This document shows positions 35,516-43,381 of a DNA stretch of 64,000 nucleotides, piece after piece (position 1 is the first letter of the stretch; the number at the start of each line of letters is the position of its first letter). Under the pieces are notes generated by a model. It searched no databases and was not told where the DNA came from. It was given only the letters and a program-made list of their open reading frames with translations. The stretch lies in contig NZ_JARXXP010000017.1 of NCBI RefSeq assembly GCF_029893965.1, forward strand, positions 62,001 to 126,000, given 5' to 3'. The stretch is from Paenibacillus sp. PastM-3. GTDB taxonomy: Bacteria > Bacillota > Bacilli > Paenibacillales > Paenibacillaceae. Both the position numbers and the translations under genes were made by a program.

Positions 35516-36424
35516 ATGAAAAAAGCTTCTGTAATTTTGTCGAGCGCCCTCGTTCTAGGCACCCTGCTTGCAGGCTGCGGAAACAACAACAACGCTGCTA
35601 ACACTGCTGCTACCAACGCTCCTGCCGAGACAACTGCACCTGCTGCAACTGATGCAGCGACCAACGCTCCCGCTGAAGCAGGCCAATATCAGGACGGCAC
35701 TTATTTCGGTACTATTGAAGCTGATCCAGAAACCGGCTGGCAGACTTACGCTTTGCTGACAGTAGAAGGCGGTAAGATCACCAAAGCTGACTGGAACGCA
35801 TTCAACGTTAAAAATGCCGGCGACCTGAAGAAGAAAGTATCCGAAGACGGTAACTACGGTCTCGTTGCTAAAGGCGGCGCCCAGGCAGAATGGCACGAAC
35901 AGGCTGCAAAGGCTGAAGCATTCCTGATCGAAAAACAAGATCCTGCTGCAATCACTACTGATGCTGAAGGTCATACTGATGCTATCTCCGGCGTATCCGT
36001 ACATGTTAACGACTTTACTGCTGCTGCACAGGCTGCTCTTGCTGCCGGTCCTGTAGAAGCTGGTCCTTACAAGGACGGCGGCTACAAAGCTGAAGGCGAA
36101 ATGGATGCTGAATCAGGCTGGAAATCCACTGTTGCCCTGACTGTTGCTAATGGTAATGTTGTAGCTGTTAACTTCAGCGGTGTAAATGCTGCCGGCGACG
36201 ACAAGAAGCAATATTCCATCGATGGTAAATACGGCATGAAAGCCGGCGGTGCTTCCGCTGAATGGCACGAAGAAATCGCACTGGCTGAAAAATACTTCCT
36301 TGATAACAAAGGTGCAGCTCCTGCCCTTGATGCTGAAGGCAAAACAGACGCTATTTCCGGCGTATCCATCCACGTAGGCGAATACTTTACTCTTGCAGAA
36401 AAAGCACTCGAAGGCGCGAAATAA
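35516..36424 (+). CDS. pplA: PplA-like flavoprotein lipoprotein with two FMN-binding-type repeats
   Basis: The 302-residue lipoprotein has a signal with lipobox LLAGC21 and an Ala/Thr/Asn-rich linker (22-56). Two homologous repeats follow (about 57-170 and 184-295). Each has YxDGxY, GW, an AEWHE motif and a closing DAISGVS (155-161 and 278-284). Length and layout match PplA, the extracellular flavinylated lipoprotein of Listeria EET. The DAISGVS segment corresponds to the flavinylation motif Dxx(S/T)GAT, but with V-S for A-T, so FMN would have to sit on Ser161 and Ser284. It is followed 50 bp later by ndh2. Confidence 0.82.
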   Translation: MKKASVILSSALVLGTLLAGCGNNNNAANTAATNAPAETTAPAATDAATNAPAEAGQYQDGTYFGTIEADPETGWQTYALLTVEGGKITKADWNAFNVKNAGDLKKKVSEDGNYGLVAKGGAQAEWHEQAAKAEAFLIEKQDPAAITTDAEGHTDAISGVSVHVNDFTAAAQAALAAGPVEAGPYKDGGYKAEGEMDAESGWKSTVALTVANGNVVAVNFSGVNAAGDDKKQYSIDGKYGMKAGGASAEWHEEIALAEKYFLDNKGAAPALDAEGKTDAISGVSIHVGEYFTLAEKALEGAK

Positions 36425-36474
36425 TTAATTCGCTCTCCTCTTGCAGCTAATCAGACGAATGAGGTGAATTTCTC

Positions 36475-38355
36475 TTGAAGAAAATAGTCATTTTGGGCGG
36501 CGGCTACGGCGGCGTACTCACGGCTAAGAAACTGGCAAAGAAATTTAAGAACGACAAAGATGTAGAAATTAAACTTATCGACCGGAATCCCTATCACACT
36601 CTTTTGACTGAGCTGCATGAGGTTTCAGCGAACCGCGCGCCTGAGGATTCAATTAAGATCGATCTGAAGAAAATCTTTGCAGGTCTTAAAGTTGATGTAG
36701 TTCTTGATGAGATCAGCAATATCGATTTCAAGAACAAGAAGCTTAAATCAGATAAAGCTACTTATGCTTATGATTACCTGGTAATCGGCACAGGAAGCAA
36801 ACCGACCTTCTTCGGTATTCCTGGAGCTGAAGAGAATACCTTCTCCTTCTGGTCCTATGACGACGCGGTAGCGCTGAAACGTCAAATCCGCGATATGTAC
36901 ACCAAAGCTGCCAAGGAAAAAAATCCGGCCATACGCCGTGCAATGCTGACCTTCGTTATCATCGGCGCCGGCTTCACCGGTGTCGAGCTGGTCGGTGAAA
37001 TGGCTGAACAGCGCGATGAATTGTGCAGAGAGTTCTTTATCGATCCTTCCGAGGTACGCCTGATTGTTGCGGATATGGCTCCTAAGGTTCTGCCGATTCT
37101 GCCGGATAAGCTGATTCAAAAGGCTGAAGCCCGTCTACGCAAGCTGAATGTAGAAATCGTAACCGGCGCAAAAATCACCGAAGTCGGCAAAGGCAGCGTT
37201 GCCCTCGGCGAGAAGAACGTTGTTGAGTCCCAGACGATTGTCTGGACTGCAGGCGTTGAAGGTTCGGAAATTGTGGGCAACCTTGATGTTAAACAGGAAG
37301 GCCGTAAACGTATCGTTACCAACGAGCACCTGGAGAGCGTTGACCATAAGAATGTCTATGTTGTCGGGGATAACATCTTCTTTATTCCAGAAGGCGAAAC
37401 CCGCCCTGTACCGCAAATGGTTGAGAACGCTGAACAAGCGGCTCCAGTCATTGCCGGAAACATCACAGCTGACATCAAAGGTACAGCTAAAAAAGCCTAC
37501 AAACCGGGATTCCACGGTACGATGGTTTCCATCGGAAGCCGCTACGGTGTAGCGAACGTTGGACTTCCAGGCAAGCTGTTCATGCTTACCGGTTTTATGG
37601 CTATGCTGTCCAAACATTTTATCAATATGTTCTACCTCTCTCAAGTGGTAGGTTTTAACAAGGTATGGACTTACATGATGCACGAGTTCTTCCATGTTGA
37701 GAACCGTAAGAGCTTCCTGGGCGGCCATTTCTCCAAGCGTTCGCCTAACTTCTGGATCGTTCCGCTGCGTATGCTGCTCGGGGGAATGTGGCTGTATGAA
37801 GGTATCGACAAGCTGAAGAAGATCTGGGAAGATCCGGATAAGATTTTCCTGATTCCGGCTGCTCCTTTTGCTACTGATGCTGCATCCTCTGCCAGTGTAG
37901 CTGTAGATGCGGTTAAAGATACAGTAGACGCTCAATCGGCAGCTTCAGCTGTATCGACTGCCAAAGAAGCCGTATCTGCCCTTCCGGTTCCAGGATTCAT
38001 TTATGACACTACCAACTGGTTCATGGATTTAATGTTCTACAACAACGACGGTTCCTACACTTTCCTGGCTAAATGGTTCCAAATCGGTATGGTTTGCGCC
38101 GAAATCGTCTTTGGTGTGATGCTGATCGTCGGCCTGTTCACAGCGATTTCCTCGATAGCAACCATTGCTATGGCAGCTATGATCTGGTCTTCGAAGATGG
38201 CAGCAACAGAAATGCTCTGGTATGTTGCAGCAGCGATTGCCTGCATCGGCGGCTCCGGCAGCACCTTCGGCCTTGACTACTACGTTCTGCCTTGGCTCAA
38301 GAAGCAGTGGAAGAGACTTCCGCTCGTACGGCGCTGGTATCTCTTTACGGACTGA
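36475..38355 (+). CDS. ndh2: Type II NADH dehydrogenase with C-terminal membrane extension (EET-type Ndh2)
   Basis: The product has 626 residues. The first 400 or so are a standard NDH-2 with FAD motif ILGGGYGGVLTAKKL, NADH motif IIGAGFTGVELVGEMAE and the quinone-site region near the VVGDN motif. The remaining 220 residues add a DoxX-like part with about four helices and an Ala/Val-rich spacer. This extension is absent from ordinary NDH-2 (about 400 residues) but is present in the Listeria EET enzyme. It should oxidise NADH and reduce a membrane quinone. The start is TTG 36475, 8 bases after GAGGTG. Confidence 0.9.
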   Translation: MKKIVILGGGYGGVLTAKKLAKKFKNDKDVEIKLIDRNPYHTLLTELHEVSANRAPEDSIKIDLKKIFAGLKVDVVLDEISNIDFKNKKLKSDKATYAYDYLVIGTGSKPTFFGIPGAEENTFSFWSYDDAVALKRQIRDMYTKAAKEKNPAIRRAMLTFVIIGAGFTGVELVGEMAEQRDELCREFFIDPSEVRLIVADMAPKVLPILPDKLIQKAEARLRKLNVEIVTGAKITEVGKGSVALGEKNVVESQTIVWTAGVEGSEIVGNLDVKQEGRKRIVTNEHLESVDHKNVYVVGDNIFFIPEGETRPVPQMVENAEQAAPVIAGNITADIKGTAKKAYKPGFHGTMVSIGSRYGVANVGLPGKLFMLTGFMAMLSKHFINMFYLSQVVGFNKVWTYMMHEFFHVENRKSFLGGHFSKRSPNFWIVPLRMLLGGMWLYEGIDKLKKIWEDPDKIFLIPAAPFATDAASSASVAVDAVKDTVDAQSAASAVSTAKEAVSALPVPGFIYDTTNWFMDLMFYNNDGSYTFLAKWFQIGMVCAEIVFGVMLIVGLFTAISSIATIAMAAMIWSSKMAATEMLWYVAAAIACIGGSGSTFGLDYYVLPWLKKQWKRLPLVRRWYLFTD

Positions 38356-38525
38356 TATTATTATGTGTTTTATATGTGCTACAGTTGAATAATATATTCT
38401 AAGGAGTAATGTGTCCCTGGGACACATTACTCTCCTTGTTTAACAAGGTTTTAAAGATTGGTTTTGTAGGGATAATCAGGGCGGTGGATGCTTCCGTCAA
38501 AACCGACATGAAGGAGAGAAGCTTA

Positions 38526-38975
38526 ATGAACAGACAACTTATTGAAGATGCTTTCCGGCAATTGCAGGCTGAAATGTCCCCGATCGCCGGTATTCAATTG
38601 GATCTCTCTCCGGCGGAATGTGAGCGGATGCTCGCGGTACTGGAACGCCATGATCTGGAATATGACCGTAAAGTCCATTTGCTTGGTATTTATAGCATTC
38701 TTACCCTGGCTGCTGAGCGCCATATGGAATGCGTCCCACATCACCCCGACCTTACCCGCAACATTTTGGACGGAGATTATTTATACAGCTTCTATTTGCA
38801 GTTCGCAGTGAAATGCCGTGAGCTGGACCTGGTTGCTTACCTCGCTTCCTCCGTTAAGAAAATGCAGATCAGACGTTCAAATGGAGACTTCGCAGAGTAT
38901 AATCCGGCGGCTGGAATTGATGAATTCCTTCTCCAGGAGAGCAGGCAGCGAAGCCGCACAAGCAAAGCCATTTGA
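38526..38975 (+). CDS. HepS-like small subunit of polyprenyl diphosphate synthase
   Basis: The 149-residue soluble protein contains ILDGDYLYSFYLQFAVKCRELDLVAYL, which resembles the GDY(Y/L)S motif region of heptaprenyl diphosphate synthase component I. It is shorter than Bacillus HepS. It starts at ATG 38526 behind AAGGAGAG and ends 18 bp before the catalytic subunit gene, so a heterodimer is likely. The family call is moderate. Confidence 0.65.
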   Translation: MNRQLIEDAFRQLQAEMSPIAGIQLDLSPAECERMLAVLERHDLEYDRKVHLLGIYSILTLAAERHMECVPHHPDLTRNILDGDYLYSFYLQFAVKCRELDLVAYLASSVKKMQIRRSNGDFAEYNPAAGIDEFLLQESRQRSRTSKAI

Positions 38976-38993
38976 CAGGTGGGAATCCGATAG

Positions 38994-39974
38994 ATGAAGC
39001 TGCATGAATCCTTAAACATTGACCTGAATGAAATTAACCGTGAAATCGAAAATATAGTGGCTCGTGATAAGGATGTCCCCAAAAAATCACAGCTCGCCCA
39101 GAGTATCCTGGAGCTGGTCGGCTCCGGAGGCAAGCGCCTGCGTCCGCTTATGGTCATTGTCGGCGGCCGGTTCGGCCGCAAACCAGCCGGACGCAGAACA
39201 CTGCAGCTCTCTGCCGCTGCTGAATTTATTCACGCCGCCTCTTTAATTCATGATGATATTATCGACGATGCCGAGCTGCGGCGCGGCGGAGCCGCCCTGC
39301 ATGTGAAGACCGGCGTACTCTCCGCTGTCCATATCGGCAATTACATGTCCGCCAGAATCATCGAGCTGTTAAGCAAATATAGCGGAGACAAATACCGCTA
39401 CGTCCATGACCTGTCATCTGTAGCTACCGCCCAGCTCTGCCTTGGGGAATACCAGCAGATGGAGCATGCCTTCGATTATGATCTGACGCTCGAGCAATAC
39501 CTTGAGAAGTCCCTTAACAAGACGGCGATGCTGATGGCTACCTGCCTGCGGGTAGGCGCACTCTCTACAGAAAGTCCCGAAGAGGTGGCCCAGCTCCTGT
39601 ACCGCTTCGGCGAGGCGCTGGGCATGTCGTTTCAGATCCAGGATGATCTGCTCGACTTCACCCAGTCTGCCGAGAAGCTGGGCAAGCCTGCCGGCAGTGA
39701 TCTGCGGCACGGCCAGGTAACGCTTCCTGTCCTGTTCGCCCTCCAGGACCCTGCGCTCGCTCCAGCGATCCGCAAGATTGGCCCCGGTTCCTCCGAAGAA
39801 GAGGTTACTTATGTACTGAATCTCATTACCAGCAGCGATGCCCTTGCCCGCACTGCGGAGGTGAGCCAGAGCTATCTGGACCAGGCGGCTGCCATTATTC
39901 AGCAGCTCTCCGGGTATCCGGCTCATGCCGATCTGCAGACACTGCTGCAGTATTTTGCCGGCCGTGATTACTGA
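38994..39974 (+). CDS. hepT: Polyprenyl (heptaprenyl-type) diphosphate synthase catalytic subunit
   Basis: The 326-residue enzyme has the two Asp-rich motifs LIHDDIIDDAELRRG and FQIQDDLLDFT, plus GSGGKRLRP at the substrate site. It elongates farnesyl or geranylgeranyl diphosphate to the quinone side chain. In the Listeria EET locus the equivalent enzyme (DmkB) supplies a dedicated demethylmenaquinone pool. Here it may do that or be the only housekeeping copy. It is followed by a good terminator. Confidence 0.9.
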   Translation: MKLHESLNIDLNEINREIENIVARDKDVPKKSQLAQSILELVGSGGKRLRPLMVIVGGRFGRKPAGRRTLQLSAAAEFIHAASLIHDDIIDDAELRRGGAALHVKTGVLSAVHIGNYMSARIIELLSKYSGDKYRYVHDLSSVATAQLCLGEYQQMEHAFDYDLTLEQYLEKSLNKTAMLMATCLRVGALSTESPEEVAQLLYRFGEALGMSFQIQDDLLDFTQSAEKLGKPAGSDLRHGQVTLPVLFALQDPALAPAIRKIGPGSSEEEVTYVLNLITSSDALARTAEVSQSYLDQAAAIIQQLSGYPAHADLQTLLQYFAGRDY

Positions 39975-40039
39975 GATATTAAGGTATGTATAAACACATT
40001 AAGCCGTATCTTAAACGTGTTAAATTTTAACTATTCCTC

Positions 40040-40063
40040 AAAGAGCCTTCGGGCTCTTTTTTT
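40040..40063 (+). terminator. Rho-independent terminator after hepT
   Basis: AAAGAGCC-ttcg-GGCTCTTT with a UUCG-type loop is followed by TTTTTGC. Confidence 0.9.
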
Positions 40064-40106
40064 GCGTTCTGGCGCTATGGGAATACGGGGAGACTACGGC
40101 GATTAA

Positions 40107-40293
40107 CTAAGTGGAAATTCGCCATCTAATTTTCTGAAAACCACCGGAAATAGGATAATAGATGGAAAAAGCACACTTAATATGATCTCTTTTGCGTCAA
40201 AAAGGAATTCCCGGCTAAATTAAGTGTTGATTTTCCACCTATTCACTACAATTTTAAAAAAACAGGGAATTTAGTTAGCGAAAATCCACTTAG
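40107..40293. repeat. Dispersed four-module palindromic repeat, copy B
   Basis: Modules start at about 40107, 40156, 40217 and 40267 (spacing 49, 61 and 50 bp), each of the form TAAGTGG...CCACTTA with degenerate arms, for example TTAAGTGTTGATTTTCCACCTATT. The layout is the same as copies at 18036 and 61123, but the palindromes are more decayed. It lies between convergent hepT and the UbiA gene. Confidence 0.8.
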
Positions 40294-40333
40294 ATGCTCA
40301 TGACCTGCAGCTTGTGTCCCTTTCTATCTTTAT

Positions 40334-40369
40334 TTTTGCTTTTGCTTTTGCTTTTGCTTTTGCTTTTGC
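40334..40369 (+). repeat. Hexamer tandem repeat (TTTTGC)6
   Basis: There are six perfect copies of TTTTGC followed by TTTTC. The intergenic location and phase-neutral context suggest a simple-sequence repeat prone to slippage. Confidence 0.95.
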
Positions 40370-40441
40370 TTTTCAGTTTTTGCTAAACCAGCGAACGCAG
40401 CAAAGCGCCCGTGAGCGTTGTTTAGCAGTTGTTTGTTTTTC

Positions 40442-40539
40442 GGGGTTCGGGGTTCGGGGTTCGGGGTTCGGGGTTCGGGGTTCGGGGTTCGGGGTTCGGG
40501 GTTCGGGGTTCGGGGTTCGGGGTTCGGGGTTCGGGGTTG
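40442..40539 (+). repeat. Heptamer tandem repeat (GGGGTTC)13
   Basis: There are 13 perfect copies of GGGGTTC (40442-40532) followed by a GGGGTTG variant. Four-G tracts with 3-base loops satisfy the G-quadruplex pattern many times over. Open frames across it on both strands are low-complexity artefacts (PNPEPRT-type repeats) and are not called as genes. Confidence 0.97.
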
Positions 40540-40768
40540 GGTTGTTCTTATTTTTTGGTTTGGCTCTAAACGTTGTTGCACAGCAAAAAGGCCGCGTAGC
40601 CAGCCTTTACGCGCCCTTGCTGCCCGCCCCCTACTGGGCCGGGCCTGTTGTCTTTTTGTTGTTAGCCAAGCGAGGCAAAGAGCGAGCGGAGAGGAATTTT
40701 GAGCCTTACGGAGCGGGAGCGTCCGCCTAAAAGCTTTCCAAAGGAAAGCTCGCATCGGAAGCATACGC

Positions 40769-40821
40769 TATGTTTGGATTTCTACCGCAGACTGCGGGTT
40801 AAATGAGGAAATCCAAACATA
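40769..40821. repeat. Long inverted repeat (hairpin) before the UbiA gene end
   Basis: TATGTTTGGATTTC pairs perfectly with GAAATCCAAACATA (14 bp), and an inner CCGCAG/CTGCGG stem lies inside. A third partial copy GAAGTCCAAACATTCC follows at about 40830. It lies 80 bp downstream of the UbiA stop and may act as a 3' structure for that gene, but there is no T-tract. Confidence 0.6.
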
Positions 40822-40900
40822 ACAGCGGCCGGAAGTCCAAACATTCCTCGCAGCAGAGCCTCCCCTGCCGAGCAACAGCGGGCCTCCCTACCAAGCGCCC

Positions 40901-41785
40901 CTAGCTGACATAAAAATAATCAATCAGCGTGCACAGTACAATCACCATACTGATCACCTGGTTCAAATTATAAGAAGCCACCTTCATCAGCTTCCGGTTC
41001 GACGGCTTGATGATCTGATGCTCCGTCATCAGAAGCAGAGTTGCGATGCCGATGCCGACCAGATACATCCAGCCCAGATCGCGCCAGACGTACAGGAAGA
41101 GCAGCAGCAGCACCATGATGAAATGCAGGCCCTTGGAGATGAGCAGCGCATTCTTCAGCCCGAAGAAGCTCGGAATCGACCAGAGGCCGTGCCGCCGGTC
41201 AAACTCGATGTCCTGGGTGCCGTAGATGATGTCAAAGCCGGCAATCCACAGCATAACGACTGTGCCGATTACAAACGGTGTGAAGGCAATGTTCCCGGTC
41301 ACAGCGAACCATGCACCGATGGGCGCTGAGGCAATGACAAAGCCCAGATACAGATGGCTTAGGAACGTGAACCGTTTAGTGTACGAATAACTGGAGATCA
41401 GGACAATCGCCACAGGCGACAGAATCAGGCAGAGCAGATTCAGCATGCCGGAGGCAACGATAAACACGGCGTAGTTGATAATAATAAACAGAATAACTTC
41501 CTTCTCTGCCAGCAGCTGCTGCGGCAGATGCCGGTGCGCCGTCCGCGGATTCTGCTTGTCAAAGGTGCGGTCAACCAGCCGGTTGAAGGCATTGGCGCCA
41601 TTGCGCGCCCCGATCAGGGCAATCAGCCCCCACACCATCATATGCCCGGAAGGCCATCCGCCGGCGGCCCAGACCATTGAGATGACGGCAAACGGCAGAG
41701 AGAAAAGCGTATGTGAGAACATAACCAGCTCGCTGAACATTTTCAGCTTAAGGGCTGTCGTCTTAAAAGCATTCATAATAACCAT
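40901..41785 (-). CDS. UbiA-family prenyltransferase
   Basis: The 294-residue integral membrane protein has about eight helices. It has the first Asp motif NAFNRLVDRTFDKQNPRTAHR (NxxxDxxxD) and the second DIIYGTQDIEFDRRHG. It joins a polyprenyl chain to an aromatic acceptor, as in menaquinone or demethylmenaquinone synthesis. Given the neighbours it could be the DmkA-type enzyme of the EET pathway. Its motif spacing also fits 4-hydroxybenzoate or MqnP-type enzymes. It starts at ATG 41785 behind AAAGGA, 42 bp after the aminotransferase stop. Confidence 0.82.
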   Translation of the reverse strand: MVIMNAFKTTALKLKMFSELVMFSHTLFSLPFAVISMVWAAGGWPSGHMMVWGLIALIGARNGANAFNRLVDRTFDKQNPRTAHRHLPQQLLAEKEVILFIIINYAVFIVASGMLNLLCLILSPVAIVLISSYSYTKRFTFLSHLYLGFVIASAPIGAWFAVTGNIAFTPFVIGTVVMLWIAGFDIIYGTQDIEFDRRHGLWSIPSFFGLKNALLISKGLHFIMVLLLLFLYVWRDLGWMYLVGIGIATLLLMTEHQIIKPSNRKLMKVASYNLNQVISMVIVLCTLIDYFYVS

Positions 41786-41827
41786 TGTATTCGTCCTTTA
41801 CCTTTGATTCCTGCGCCTGCTGCCGGC

Positions 41828-43138
41828 TTAAGCCTGCACAGCGGCAGACAAGCGGCGCGAGGCCTGCAGCAGCGCCTCACCCAGCGCCTTCAGCAGACCG
41901 TCTATATTCTCCGCAGTAACAACCAGCGGCGGCTGGAAGGCGAGGACATTGCGGCCGATGCCATTTTTACCGATCAGATATCCGCAGTCCTTCATGTCTT
42001 CCAGCACATCATCAGTCAGTTCAGCAGCACTCACAGCAGCATTGCCGGCCAGCTCAGCTCCCAGCATGAAGCCGGTGCCCCGCACGTCCGTGATCAGCGC
42101 CGGATAGCTTTCCTGCAGCTGCTCCAGTCCGGCTTTCAGGCGGGCGCCCAGCTCTGCCGCACGTGCCGGCAGCTGCTCACCCTCAATATAATCAAGCACA
42201 GCCAGCGCCGTAGCTGCCGAGACCGGATTACCGCCGAAGGTGGAGGCCGACGGACGGTTCAGGGAGGCGGCGATTTCATCTGTAGTGGCGAAGGCTGCTA
42301 CCGGCACGCCGTTGCCGAGCGCTTTTGCCATACTAATAATATCCGGAACCACTCCGAAATGCTCGATTGCGAACATGGCGCCGGTACGGCCGTAGCCGGT
42401 CTGGATCTCATCGTCGATCAGCAGCACGCCGTATTGCTCCAGCAGCGCCTTGACCTCGCGGAAATACGAAGCCGCCGGCATAATCATGCCGCCATTGCCC
42501 TGAATCGGTTCAACGATCATCGCGGCGATGGTATCTCCCTTTTCTTCCAGGACCCGCTTCAGGCTCTTAATGGACAAGGCTGCCGCCTCTTCCAGAGTCA
42601 GATCAGGATGATACGGCCGCTCAATAAAGGTGACATCCTCGTCCAAATAGTTATCCGTCCGCCACATCTGCAGACCGGTTACACTCATCGTCAGATTGGT
42701 GCGTCCGTGCAGGCCGCTCTCCAGCGCAATAAAGCCCTTGCGTCCGGTATGCATTCTGGCCAGCAATAGCGCACCCTCATTCGCCTCCGAGCCGCTGTTC
42801 ACGAAAAAGCTGCGCCGCAGGTTCCCCGGAAGCACCGCCGCAAGCCGCTCAGCGAGATCAACGTTCGGCTGGGTCAAATATACAGTCGATGTATGCTGGA
42901 GCTGCTGAAGCTGGGCAATGGTGCGGTCTGTAATCGCCGGATTGCAGTGGCCGCAGGCCACCACAGAGACACCGGCGAAGAAATCCGTGTATTCTTTGCC
43001 GTTCTCATCATAAACATACTGCATGCTCCCGCGTACAATTTGCGGGGCATCACGGTAAAAGTGTGCGGTACAAGGATAGAAATACTGCCTGCGTTTGGCG
43101 GCGACAGCCTCTCTGCCGATAAATGATGTTGTTTCCAT
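41828..43138 (-). CDS. Class III PLP-dependent aminotransferase
   Basis: The 436-residue enzyme has the family pattern: FFVNSGSEANEGALLLARM, ALESGLHGRTNLTMSVTG, LIDDEIQTGYGRTG (Asp for PLP), and the Schiff-base Lys in SMAKALGNGVPVAAF. The start is ATG 43138 (METTSFIGREAV). The frame extends upstream to 43321 through promoter-like DNA and is not favoured. Substrates cannot be deduced. Relatives include alanine-glyoxylate and omega-amino acid aminotransferases. The link to the EET genes is positional only. Confidence 0.85.
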   Translation of the reverse strand: METTSFIGREAVAAKRRQYFYPCTAHFYRDAPQIVRGSMQYVYDENGKEYTDFFAGVSVVACGHCNPAITDRTIAQLQQLQHTSTVYLTQPNVDLAERLAAVLPGNLRRSFFVNSGSEANEGALLLARMHTGRKGFIALESGLHGRTNLTMSVTGLQMWRTDNYLDEDVTFIERPYHPDLTLEEAAALSIKSLKRVLEEKGDTIAAMIVEPIQGNGGMIMPAASYFREVKALLEQYGVLLIDDEIQTGYGRTGAMFAIEHFGVVPDIISMAKALGNGVPVAAFATTDEIAASLNRPSASTFGGNPVSAATALAVLDYIEGEQLPARAAELGARLKAGLEQLQESYPALITDVRGTGFMLGAELAGNAAVSAAELTDDVLEDMKDCGYLIGKNGIGRNVLAFQPPLVVTAENIDGLLKALGEALLQASRRLSAAVQA

Positions 43139-43306
43139 GAAGATGCCCTCGCTTTCGCTTGATGAATTCTGCGCAGAACCGGAAACCGTCCTGTTCAGGA
43201 CGGCGTAGCCGGTTATTCTTGCTCTACTAACTATTATATCGTCTGCCGCCAGATTTATGGGATAAAAGATGGCGAATCTTCCAATTCGCTTGCCTATCAA
43301 TCTTCT

Positions 43307-43322
43307 TGTGAAAAATGTCACT
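43307..43322 (-). promoter_or_regulatory. Fnr/CRP-like palindrome upstream of the aminotransferase-UbiA unit
   Basis: The site reads TGTGA-AAAATG-TCACT on the plus strand. It lies about 170 bp upstream of the aminotransferase start. A TATAAT box on the minus strand at 43233-43238 places the likely start site about 88 bp downstream of the palindrome centre. Same type of site as the tandem sites before the PplA-like gene. Confidence 0.45.
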
Positions 43323-43381
43323 TGAAAGTCTATACTCTGGCAAAATAAACAGCATGTACCTATAATTTTAAATTTGAAATA

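Noticed and set aside
40314..40764. Long open frames on both strands across the GGGGTTC array
   Set aside because: The heptamer lacks stops in all frames, so it makes artificial frames with repeats such as PNPEPRT. There is no ribosome site and composition is low-complexity.
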